Made by a program: the position numbers and the translations under genes
Assembly (NCBI GenBank): GCA_963205035.1
Contig: CAUJII010000249.1
Span: 1-6,032, forward strand
Length of the DNA: 6,032 bases
Reading direction: 5' to 3'
Origin: Spirochaetota bacterium
GTDB lineage: Bacteria > Spirochaetota > Leptospiria > Turneriellales > Turneriellaceae
Part shown: positions 1 to 5,807 of the stretch, in pieces
How the letters are laid out: each line of letters starts with the position of its first letter
Numbering within the stretch: the stretch's first letter is position 1
Notes under the pieces: generated by a model
Seen by the model: the letters and a program-made list of their open reading frames with translations, nothing else
What the model was told of the DNA's origin: nothing
Database searches by the model: none

Positions 1-138
1 GGTATTATCTCTTACAAATCGCCCTTGGGTAAAGCGCTCCTCGGTGCAAAGAAAAGCGACACTGCATCTTTCAACGCGCAAAAACTCGAAGTTTTGGGGA
101 TTGAGAAGGCCATTGACGCCGGTGGCCAACTTATTTAA
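1..138 (+). CDS. greA: Transcription elongation factor GreA, C-terminal end (partial)
   Basis: The window opens inside a reading frame that encodes 45 residues and stops at TAA 136-138. The segment ISYKSPLGKALLGAKKSD, followed by a beta-strand-rich tail ending in EVLGIEKAID, matches the C-terminal FKBP-like domain of GreA/GreB, whose hallmark is S-P-x-x-x-A-L-x-G-x-x-x-G-D. GreA binds in the secondary channel of RNA polymerase and stimulates cleavage of backtracked transcripts. The catalytic N-terminal coiled coil lies outside the window, so activity and total length cannot be judged. Some spirochaete GreA proteins, as I recall, carry a long N-terminal extension; whether this one does is not visible. 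The next gene starts 16 nt downstream with no terminator between them, which suggests co-transcription. GreB or an unusual Gre-domain protein remains possible. Confidence 0.78.
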   Translation, partial: GIISYKSPLGKALLGAKKSDTASFNAQKLEVLGIEKAIDAGGQLI

Positions 139-154
139 GTAGGCCACTAGTCCA

Positions 155-937
155 ATGAAGCTTTTGCTTAAGACTGCCTTTCTTTTTTCGCTTGCGTCGT
201 CTCTTATCCTTGCGCAAGGTAAGACAGGTATTGGCAGCTCTGCGTTTGAAATTATGGATGGAGTGTTTCAAACACTCCTCTATAGCGATGGGTATCAAAA
301 ACTCCAACTAACAATCACGACACGCGAAGGCAAATCGATTGCGTATAAGGTGTCGCTCTATCAAAAAAAGAATGCGAGTTTTTTTGTTTTTGATTCGCTC
401 ACAAGCGGTAATGTCATGAAGCTCCTCTATAACAACCAGGGCCAAGATATCTATGCGTACATCACACAGGAGCGGCGTTTTTATCATAAAAAATATTTAG
501 ATCGTTTTGAGAACATCTTGCACTCGGGGTTTGCTTATGTCGATATCGCCAACGCCTCTTTCATCGATAACTACCAGCAGAAAGCGCGTGGGACTGAAAA
601 CATCCAGAACACCGACTTACAAATTATTGAGAATTTGCCGCTCGACAAAGGGCTCTATGGAAAGCTCAATGTTTTCGTAGACCCGAAAAAAGAAAACCGC
701 GTCATGCGCATTGACTACTACGATTCGGCGAAGGTGCTAATGAAAACGCTTTCGTTTACATACGGCAAACTCAGCGTGCGCGAAAGCAAGACGCAAACTA
801 AAGAAGTCGAATATCCCATCCGTTGGGACATGGCAGACTTGAGCCGAGGAACGGTAAGTACGTTAGAATTTTTCTCTATCGACAAGACAGCTCGCCTCGA
901 CGATTCTCTTTTCAAAAAAGAGAATATCGAAAAATAG
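155..937 (+). CDS. Secreted outer-membrane lipoprotein-sorting protein, LolA-like (TP0789-type domain)
   Basis: A protein of 260 residues. It begins with a typical signal peptide: Lys2 and Lys6, a hydrophobic core at about 8-19, and a likely signal peptidase I cut after Ala20 (LILA|QGK). There is no lipobox cysteine, so a soluble periplasmic protein is expected. The central part, GNVMKLLYNNQGQDIYAY (85-102), then ERRFYHKK (106-113) and SGFAYVDI (124-131), follows the pattern of the LolA-like TP0789 family: a Gly/Lys-Leu-Tyr strand, an aromatic-x-Tyr strand, an Arg/Lys patch, then G-x-x-Y-x-D. The family has the LolA/LolB half-barrel fold and is thought to carry lipid or lipoprotein to the outer membrane; direct proof is limited. 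The ATG at 155 has only a weak AGG (141-143) upstream. The position in a greA-rsmE-thiS run gives no functional hint. An exact role in this organism is inferred. Confidence 0.72.
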   Translation: MKLLLKTAFLFSLASSLILAQGKTGIGSSAFEIMDGVFQTLLYSDGYQKLQLTITTREGKSIAYKVSLYQKKNASFFVFDSLTSGNVMKLLYNNQGQDIYAYITQERRFYHKKYLDRFENILHSGFAYVDIANASFIDNYQQKARGTENIQNTDLQIIENLPLDKGLYGKLNVFVDPKKENRVMRIDYYDSAKVLMKTLSFTYGKLSVRESKTQTKEVEYPIRWDMADLSRGTVSTLEFFSIDKTARLDDSLFKKENIEK

Positions 938-939
938 CT

Positions 940-1671
940 GTGGTATCTCTCTCAGCCACGCTACGAACACGTCAGAAGGAGCACGCGTTCGTTCTGCTGA
1001 CTCCTTCGGAATTCGACGATCTTTCTAAGAAACGAAGCTCTCCACTACCTCAACGGCATGAAGCCCATTTTACAAAAGTCCTGAAGCGCACGCACGAATG
1101 GCAAGCTATCGTGGGCGACGGTCTGGGCCGCCTCAAAAGTGTGCGCATCAAAGAGAAGACTCTCGAATGGCTTTCTGAGGGAGTCGATGAAATCTTGAAA
1201 CCTCGACGGCAAGTGACTCTTCTGCAAGCGTGGCTACGCAACAAAGCTCTCGCGTTGCTCTTGCAAAAAACGGCGGAGTTAGGCGTGACCGACATCATTC
1301 TCACGCCGAGTGATTACTCTACGTCCGAACGAGACAATCTCGAAAGACTACATACAATACTCGAAAACGCATGCATGCAGGCGTATAACCCTTTTACTCC
1401 CCGGCTCCATGCCGTGAATGCGTTTCTGGAAGCCCCACCTAAAGAAAAAAATCTATTTTTTGGAGATTTAGAAGCGAGTCAGAAACTTTCCGATATCAGA
1501 GAACTAAGAGAAAAATCCGCCTGTTTTGTGAACGGTCCTGAAGGCGGGTTTAGTCCACGCGAACTCGACACGCTGCGCTCTGCCGGCCAAGGGCTGCTAC
1601 TTTCTGAAAATGTTTTGCGCTCTGAAACGGCCGCAATTATTGCCGTAGGACACCTCTGCCAGATTCTATGA
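940..1671 (+). CDS. rsmE: 16S rRNA (uracil1498-N3)-methyltransferase, RsmE family
   Basis: RsmE is a SPOUT (trefoil-knot) enzyme that uses S-adenosylmethionine to methylate N3 of U1498 in 16S rRNA within the assembled 30S subunit. Numbered from GTG 940 (243 residues), the marks are an N-terminal PUA-like segment with RHEAHFTKVLKR (39-50), KTAELGVTDIILTPS (110-124), NGPEGGFS (198-205, SAM-loop) and ENVLRSETAA (223-232, knot). The middle motif is ENACMQAYNPFTP (142-154) rather than the common EAAEQxxR, which I recall being similarly altered in a subfamily of RsmE proteins. The start is uncertain. The longest frame begins at ATG 823 but would overlap the previous gene by 115 nt. GTG 940 lies 2 nt after that gene's stop and gives a normal family length. 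Homology really begins near AFVLLTP (16-22). The stop overlaps thiS as ATGA, implying translational coupling. Confidence 0.88.
   Translation: MVSLSATLRTRQKEHAFVLLTPSEFDDLSKKRSSPLPQRHEAHFTKVLKRTHEWQAIVGDGLGRLKSVRIKEKTLEWLSEGVDEILKPRRQVTLLQAWLRNKALALLLQKTAELGVTDIILTPSDYSTSERDNLERLHTILENACMQAYNPFTPRLHAVNAFLEAPPKEKNLFFGDLEASQKLSDIRELREKSACFVNGPEGGFSPRELDTLRSAGQGLLLSENVLRSETAAIIAVGHLCQIL
974..981 (+). promoter_or_regulatory. Strong Shine-Dalgarno-like sequence inside the 5' end of rsmE
   Basis: AGAAGGAG is close to an ideal ribosome binding site and sits just before the point where RsmE homology begins (AFVLLTP). However, the in-frame codons after it are CAC GCG TTC GTT CTG CTG, so no ATG, GTG or TTG lies at normal spacing; the first rare candidate is CTG 994, 12 nt downstream. 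It may be a genuine site for a non-canonical start, or simply the codons for Gln-Lys-Glu within a protein that starts at GTG 940. Confidence 0.35.
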
Positions 1672-1871
1672 TAGTCAATGGAGAAAATTTCAACTTTTCG
1701 CTTTTGAAAGAGAACCGCACTCTCGAAGCCTTAATCGAAGTGCGCGGGCTCTCTCCTCGCCGTGTCGCGATTGAACTCAACGGTGAAATTATTGCACGCA
1801 GCGAATATAAGAACACCCCTGTTCAGGAAGGCGATCAAATTGAAATAATCCATTATGTGGGGGGCGGTTAG
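1668..1871 (+). CDS. thiS: Sulfur carrier protein ThiS
   Basis: A 67-residue ubiquitin-like (beta-grasp) protein of normal family length. The visible marks are the starting strand MIVNGE, a central AIELNGEIIARSEY (34-47), the stretch VQEGDQIEIIHYVGGG (52-67), and the di-glycine C-terminus at the very end of the chain. In thiamine synthesis ThiF adenylates the C-terminal glycine, a thiocarboxylate is formed there, and ThiG uses it as the sulfur donor for the thiazole ring. The HYVGGG ending is typical of ThiS rather than MoaD. The start ATG 1668 overlaps the rsmE stop (ATGA) and the stop TAG 1869-1871 shares its last base with the next start (TAGTG), so translation is probably coupled on both sides. 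No thiF, thiG, thiH or thiE lies in the window, so its partners must be encoded elsewhere. Confidence 0.9.
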   Translation: MIVNGENFNFSLLKENRTLEALIEVRGLSPRRVAIELNGEIIARSEYKNTPVQEGDQIEIIHYVGGG

Positions 1872-2422
1872 TGGAATTCGTAAGCCACCTCACGACAGCT
1901 TCGGGCGATTTACTTTTGACCATCCCTTCGGCACTCATTATTTTGATGAGCCGGGAGTGGTTTTGCGCGCGCATGGCCGGCGACAAAGAATTTCGAGCAA
2001 CGACAGAATTTTCTTTGATTAGCTTCGCGTCGCTTTCTTTGACGGGCATAGCCCCGGGCGGGCTCATCCGCGAAAGTATTGTCCCCCTCTTACGCTTCTT
2101 GCACAGCCAGTTGTGGTTACTCATCCTCTTGGCCATGGGAATTATTTACGTTCTCTTGAAATCTCCTGAAATGAATTCTTTTTCTGCGCGGTTTTCTGCC
2201 GTTTTTTTGCAGCAGACTTGGGCGCTTTTCATCATCAATTTTATTCCGCTGCCGCCTTTCGACGCCGCGACAACCTACTTTGCTCCGTACATGCAATGGC
2301 GTTTTTTTTCCATCTTCATCGATACGCTCGCTATTTTAGCGCTTGTCATCTTTCTTTATGATTTTTGGCGTATAGATTTTTTGACCGGAGCTTTTCTGAC
2401 ACGCTGGCTGGGGATTGCATGA
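1871..2422 (+). CDS. Membrane protein, probable inactive site-2 protease (M50/YwhC-like) homologue
   Basis: A 183-residue membrane protein with about five hydrophobic segments (roughly 11-27, 48-62, 81-97, 110-128 and 145-165). The stretch WALFIINFIPLPPFDAATTY (117-136) is the N-x-x-P-x-P-P-x-D signature of M50 site-2 proteases of the YwhC type, in which the Asp is the third zinc ligand. An M50 gene just upstream of scpA is a familiar arrangement in bacteria. The first signature is degraded: where active members have H-E-x-x-H followed by A-x-x-x-G-D, this protein has REWFC (28-32) followed by ARMAGD (33-38). Both histidines are gone and the usual Gly after the Asp is Ala132. Zinc binding and proteolysis are therefore unlikely. 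The frame is intact, so it looks like a maintained pseudo-enzyme rather than a decayed gene. The start is GTG 1871, overlapping thiS by one base. The identification rests on motifs and context; a plain unrelated membrane protein is the alternative. Confidence 0.68.
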   Translation: MEFVSHLTTASGDLLLTIPSALIILMSREWFCARMAGDKEFRATTEFSLISFASLSLTGIAPGGLIRESIVPLLRFLHSQLWLLILLAMGIIYVLLKSPEMNSFSARFSAVFLQQTWALFIINFIPLPPFDAATTYFAPYMQWRFFSIFIDTLAILALVIFLYDFWRIDFLTGAFLTRWLGIA

Positions 2423-2460
2423 TAACGAGATTCCATTGTCATCCAAGGGGTCTCCAATGA
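2419..2460 (+). other. 13-codon mini reading frame bridging the M50-like gene and scpA
   Basis: ATG 2419-2421 overlaps the upstream stop TGA 2420-2422 (ATGA), and the mini frame MITRFHCHPRGLQ ends in TGA 2458-2460, which overlaps the preferred scpA start ATG 2457-2459 (again ATGA). It could let ribosomes that finish the M50-like gene step through the gap to scpA. It has no conservation evidence and may be coincidence. Confidence 0.25.
2445..2450 (+). promoter_or_regulatory. scpA: Shine-Dalgarno site that decides the scpA start
   Basis: AAGGGG lies 6 nt before ATG 2457 and differs from AAGGAG by one base. It favours ATG 2457 over the in-frame TTG 2415, which has no comparable site and would overlap the upstream gene by 8 nt. 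Confidence 0.6.
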
Positions 2461-3254
2461 CTCAAAGCCTTTACGCGGTAAACGACGAGGCAAGACAATT
2501 CCAAGTCGAGTTCCAAACGCGCGCGGGCTCAGAGAAAAAAGGCCCGCTGGATGTCCTCTGGTCTCTTATTGAAAGTTATGAAGTGGACGTCTTTTCTGTC
2601 TCTCTTTCGCGCATCACGTTTGATTTCTTGCAATACATCGGCAACACGGCGATTTCTCTCGAAGAGAAGGCGGACTTCACGCAAATTGCGACCCGACTTA
2701 TCTTTTACAAATCCCGGCTGCTCTTGCCGAACGCAGTGGTGGCCGAAGAGACAATCGCCGACAAGCTGCCTTTTGAACTTGTCGAACAGTTACTCGAATA
2801 CAAAAAAATGCAGCAGGCCGCCGAAGAGATGCGGCGATTTGAAGAACGCTCGCAACTGCGCCTCACACGTGAGCAAACTTGGCATGCGTTTGAAAAAGAC
2901 GCCGACTATCTTGAAGTCGATTTGCTTTCTTTCTTGCGCACATTCAAAGATTTTCTCGAGAAAGAAGAAAAATCACGCCCGATGCAAATCCACGACGAAA
3001 CAATCACCGCCGAAGAAGTGATGGATTATTTGCTCACCAAGCTCATCGGCGAGAAGGAAGCGTCTTTTTTTCGCAGTGTCGTCGCTTTCAGCGTGGCGCG
3101 TATTGTTGCCTGCTTCTTAGCACTCTTAGAGCTTGCAAAACAAAAGGTTCTTGTCTTGAGACAAGACACCTGGTTGGGGGACATCCATTTTGCGCACGCC
3201 CCCGACTACGCTCAAGATACGGCGCAGCCCACCCTCCCCTTTGATAAAACATGA
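2457..3254 (+). CDS. scpA: Segregation and condensation protein ScpA (kleisin)
   Basis: ScpA is the kleisin of the bacterial SMC condensin: its N-terminal domain contacts the SMC neck, its C-terminal winged helix binds the SMC head, and its middle binds an ScpB dimer. Together they condense and help segregate the chromosome. From ATG 2457 the protein has 265 residues, normal for the family. The marks are QVEFQTRAGSEKKGPLDVLW (16-35, containing the family's GPLD), LIESYEVDVFSVSLSRIT (37-54), a helical ATRLIFYKSRLLLP, a charged middle region, and the C-terminal ITAEEVMDYLLTKL followed by ARIVACFLALLELAKQKVLV, matching the family's FLALLEL-x-K motif. The canonical F-E/D-G-P-L-D is widened here by a few residues (RAGSEKKGPLD). 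The start is supported by AAGGGG; TTG 2415 would add 14 residues. The stop overlaps the scpB start as ATGA, consistent with stoichiometric production. Confidence 0.92.
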   Translation: MTQSLYAVNDEARQFQVEFQTRAGSEKKGPLDVLWSLIESYEVDVFSVSLSRITFDFLQYIGNTAISLEEKADFTQIATRLIFYKSRLLLPNAVVAEETIADKLPFELVEQLLEYKKMQQAAEEMRRFEERSQLRLTREQTWHAFEKDADYLEVDLLSFLRTFKDFLEKEEKSRPMQIHDETITAEEVMDYLLTKLIGEKEASFFRSVVAFSVARIVACFLALLELAKQKVLVLRQDTWLGDIHFAHAPDYAQDTAQPTLPFDKT

Positions 3255-3790
3255 ACGACTCAGCGTATCTCAAAGCTTCGATTGAAGGACTGCTCTTTGT
3301 CTCAGGCCAAGGGCTTGCAGCGGCAGAAATTGCAACAGGACTAAACGAAAATATTGAACAAGTAAAAATTGCGCTCGATTCTTTGCTCGACGAATATGCC
3401 GAGCGCGAAGCGGGGATCACAATCGTCGAAGTTTCCGGGCGCTACCAGTTTACAACGCAGCCTGCGGTTTACCCTGCAATACAAAATTTTCTGCGGCAGA
3501 AAAAGAAAGAGACACTGAGTCGAACAATGCTCGAGACGTTGGCGATTGTGACTTACAAGCAGCCGATTACTCTTCCAGAAATTGAAGAAATACGCAGCGT
3601 AAATTCGCGAGCGCAGCTCTTGGCACTGCAGCAGAGAAAACTCGTCAAAGCCGTGGGACAAAAAGAGACTGTCGGCAAGCCCACGCTTTACGCGACGACA
3701 AAAGAATTTCTGCGCTATTTTGGTTTGAACAGTCTCGACGAACTTCCCGCACCTCAAGACGTGAAGGAGCTCAACTTTGACGAGTTGTAG
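3251..3790 (+). CDS. scpB: Segregation and condensation protein ScpB
   Basis: ScpB is a dimeric tandem winged-helix protein that binds the central part of ScpA in the SMC-ScpAB condensin. At 179 residues it is of usual length. The first winged helix starts with KASIEGLLFVSGQGL (8-22). The strongest signature is LSRTMLETLAIVTYKQPIT (89-107) followed by LPEIEEIRSVNS (108-119), and the C-terminal KPTLYATTKEFLRYFGLNSL (143-162) then DELP. The usual I-R-G-V is IRSV here (114-117) and the usual G-R is GQ (136-137), both mild changes. ATG 3251 overlaps the scpA stop. The reading frame stays open for 14 codons beyond the TAG at 3788-3790, up to a TGA that overlaps the pheA start. Confidence 0.94.
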   Translation: MNDSAYLKASIEGLLFVSGQGLAAAEIATGLNENIEQVKIALDSLLDEYAEREAGITIVEVSGRYQFTTQPAVYPAIQNFLRQKKKETLSRTMLETLAIVTYKQPITLPEIEEIRSVNSRAQLLALQQRKLVKAVGQKETVGKPTLYATTKEFLRYFGLNSLDELPAPQDVKELNFDEL

Positions 3791-3831
3791 TTGGCAGCGT
3801 ATCTGGAAAATTTAACCGCACAAAACGAAAT
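3791..3831 (+). other. Gap between scpB and pheA, in frame with scpB
   Basis: These 41 nt hold no visible terminator, no convincing -35/-10 pair and no good Shine-Dalgarno site for pheA. They begin with TTG directly after the scpB TAG and stay open in the scpB frame until TGA 3833-3835, which overlaps the pheA ATG. Readthrough, an ancestral longer ScpB, or a coupling mini frame are possible, as is chance. Confidence 0.3.
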
Positions 3832-4908
3832 ATGAACCAGTTTAGAGAACAAATCGATCGCTTCGACGCAGAAATTGTGCGCCTGATTAGCGAGCGCACC
3901 AAGGTCGCGCGCGAGATCGCCGCAGTCAAAGCCAAAGAGAATTTGCCGCTTTATCAACCACACCGCGAACAGGAAGTCTATGCCAAGATCCAAAAAATGA
4001 ACCCCGGTGTGTTGGATGATGAATCGTTCCGCAACATCTATCGCGAGATCATGAGCGCGACGCTCAAGCACGAGGGTTCGCTCAAGGTTGGCTACTTTGG
4101 TGCAGAAGGCAGTTTTACGCATCAAGCAGCGCAGCGAAAATTTGGGCGTTCTTTAAGCCTTGCCTCTTTTCGCACAATCGACGATGTGTTCCAAGCTGTC
4201 GAGCACGGCGAAGTGAAATATGGCGTTGTGCCGATTGAGAACTCCACCGAAGGGATGGTCAAGACAACGCTCGACGCTCTTTTCAAATACGACTTACATA
4301 TTTATTCGGATATTGTACTTCAAATCAAACAATCGCTGCTTTCGACTGCGACGGATTTATCCTCGATCGAAAAAATTTTTACGCACCCGCAGGCGTATGC
4401 GCAAGCGCGTAATTTTATCCTGCGCAACCTGCCGAACGCCGAGTGGGTTGAAACCGCCTCGACTTCAGAGGCAGTTCGCCTTGTCGCTCAAGAGCAAAGC
4501 GCACGCTTCGCCGCGATTGCATCGGATGTGGCGGGCGAACTCTATGGACTCAAGCCGCTCGTCGAAGACATTACCGATTACAAGCGTAACTTCACGCGGT
4601 TTATTGTCGTGGGCCACGATATTGCGGGCAGAGCAGAACAGAACCGAACGATGATTTCTTTTAACTTACCCGACAGCACCGGCTCTCTTTACCGCGCACT
4701 CGAACCGCTTTATGAAGAGAAAATCAACATGCGTGCGATCGAGTCGCGTCCAGACCACAGCCAAGTATGGAGTTATATCTTTTTTGTCGATTTAGAAGGC
4801 CACGCGGACGACGAGCCTATGCAGAAGGCGTTTGAAAAGATGCGTCCTCTAACTTCGGCGTTTCGTATTTTGGGTTCGTACCCAGTCGATAAGAGCTCTG
4901 AAGAATAG
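3832..4908 (+). CDS. pheA: Bifunctional chorismate mutase / prephenate dehydratase (P-protein)
   Basis: A 358-residue enzyme that converts chorismate to prephenate and then to phenylpyruvate, the committed route to phenylalanine. The AroQ chorismate mutase domain covers about 1-82; Arg5, Arg22, Lys33 and Glu46 align with E. coli Arg11, Arg28, Lys39 and Glu52. The dehydratase domain covers about 85-262: VGYFGAEGSFTHQAA (86-100; usually GPEGTFS), VVPIENSTEG (132-141) and NFTRF (253-257), whose TRF holds the catalytic threonine. The ACT domain covers about 272-350, with STGSLYRAL (282-290) and IESRP (303-307), the latter being the phenylalanine-binding motif, so feedback inhibition by phenylalanine is expected. 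The length and the domain order are those of the standard P-protein. The start ATG 3832 lacks a clear Shine-Dalgarno. No attenuator or leader peptide rich in Phe codons is seen upstream. It ends 5 nt from the convergent NAD kinase gene. Confidence 0.96.
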   Translation: MNQFREQIDRFDAEIVRLISERTKVAREIAAVKAKENLPLYQPHREQEVYAKIQKMNPGVLDDESFRNIYREIMSATLKHEGSLKVGYFGAEGSFTHQAAQRKFGRSLSLASFRTIDDVFQAVEHGEVKYGVVPIENSTEGMVKTTLDALFKYDLHIYSDIVLQIKQSLLSTATDLSSIEKIFTHPQAYAQARNFILRNLPNAEWVETASTSEAVRLVAQEQSARFAAIASDVAGELYGLKPLVEDITDYKRNFTRFIVVGHDIAGRAEQNRTMISFNLPDSTGSLYRALEPLYEEKINMRAIESRPDHSQVWSYIFFVDLEGHADDEPMQKAFEKMRPLTSAFRILGSYPVDKSSEE

Positions 4909-4913
4909 CTACA

Positions 4914-5807
4914 TTAATAAATTGCACGCAAGGTGTGCTGGTGTACGCTCAAAACGATATGGTCTCCGAGAACGACCGGCACTTTTTGGTGTGAACCGTC
5001 CAGATAAAGCGCACCGTGCATCATACTGCTGACGAGTTCGAGAACTCCGCCACTCTTCACACTCCCCGCAAGAAGTTTTTTTTCGTGAGGCCGACGCTCC
5101 GTCTGCGCCACGGTATCGCTATAAAGCTCGCGGACAATAAACCGAAGCTCTTTTATTTGAAAAGGCTTGCCACCCGCAGATTGGTAAGCTGCTGTCGAGC
5201 CTGTCGGAGTTGTCACCCAAAGACCGGAACTTTTTTGATCATGCCGTATACCTCTGTAAATCAAAGTATACCGTGAAGTCGCTGCGGGATTTTGTTCTGT
5301 AAAAAGAATATCGTTGAGAACGGGAAATCCCACAACTTTATCGGCGACGCTCACCTGCATGCGCAAAAGATGCGTTTCAGAACTTGCGCGAGAGGAAGTT
5401 TGAATAAGAGAGCTAATTTTTTTGCGGAAAGTCTTCACGCCGCTTTGGCTCTTCAGCTCAAAGCGACAGTAATGCCCAATGCTGTTTTGCGGCGACGAGT
5501 TGATACCCAAGAGCAAGCTCTTCTCGATAAAATGCGACGCATTGATAAAAGTTCCGTCGCCGCCGAAAGAGATAACTAACTTGAAGTCGTCTAAATTGCG
5601 GCTCAACGTGTCGCGCTCAAAGTAAGTCACGGAGAAATCTTTTTCTTTTAGATAACGTTGCAAGCTCTCAAACGCCTGCGAATGCTCGTCGTGCGCGACC
5701 TGCATGCGGTGAAAGAGTTCGGGGTTACGCTCTTTATGTCTACGGATTTGCTTTGCGCTATAACTTTCAAGCGCAGAGTACTTGTAGACGACTGCTATGT
5801 CTTTCAT
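4914..5807 (-). CDS. nadK: NAD kinase, NADK3/NADK2-like branch
   Basis: NAD kinases phosphorylate NAD(H) at the 2'-hydroxyl of the adenosine ribose to make NADP(H). The 297-residue protein has the family's nucleotide-binding FGGDGTFINAS (81-91), the LND motif at 164-166 (usually N-E or N-D), and SSGLWVTTPTGSTAAYQSAGG (193-213, containing TPTGST and the SAGG turn), then a C-terminal GALYLDGSHQ (265-274). The SSGL start of the third motif, the LRFIVREL stretch (221-228) and the LDGSHQ ending resemble, as I remember them, plant NADK3 and mitochondrial NADK2-type enzymes more than the classical NadK; this could mean a preference for NADH, which I infer only. The start ATG overlaps the stop of the upstream unknown gene (ATGA), with no Shine-Dalgarno of its own, so coupling is likely. 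Confidence 0.88.
   Translation of the reverse strand: MKDIAVVYKYSALESYSAKQIRRHKERNPELFHRMQVAHDEHSQAFESLQRYLKEKDFSVTYFERDTLSRNLDDFKLVISFGGDGTFINASHFIEKSLLLGINSSPQNSIGHYCRFELKSQSGVKTFRKKISSLIQTSSRASSETHLLRMQVSVADKVVGFPVLNDILFTEQNPAATSRYTLIYRGIRHDQKSSGLWVTTPTGSTAAYQSAGGKPFQIKELRFIVRELYSDTVAQTERRPHEKKLLAGSVKSGGVLELVSSMMHGALYLDGSHQKVPVVLGDHIVLSVHQHTLRAIY

Noticed and set aside
823..939. N-terminal extension of rsmE from ATG 823
   Set aside because: It would overlap the LolA-like gene by 115 nt, and the extra residues have no resemblance to the RsmE N-terminus; the frame is just open by chance.
2551..3021. 156-codon alternative frame within scpA
   Set aside because: It is an out-of-frame shadow of scpA with low-complexity, Arg/Lys/Ser-rich translation and no family match.
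3149..3166. Inverted repeat TCTTGTCT-TG-AGACAAGA
   Set aside because: Eight-base arms with a 2-nt loop lie inside the conserved C-terminal coding part of scpA with no T-run after them; about expected by chance in a window this size.
3785..3820. Possible promoter for pheA (TTGGCA at 3791)
   Set aside because: No acceptable -10 box follows at 16-18 nt spacing.
4924..4938. Weak hairpin GCAC...GTGC as a terminator between the convergent genes
   Set aside because: Four-base stem, no T-run on either strand, and it lies in the NAD kinase coding sequence.
5034..5047. Palindrome GAGTTC-GA-GAACTC as a possible operator
   Set aside because: It lies within the NAD kinase coding region, near the 3' end, encodes part of GGVLELV, and has no promoter nearby.
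5016..5579. Plus-strand reading frames opposite the NAD kinase gene
   Set aside because: They are antisense to well-supported conserved motifs (GGDGT, TPTGST) and their translations show no family features.
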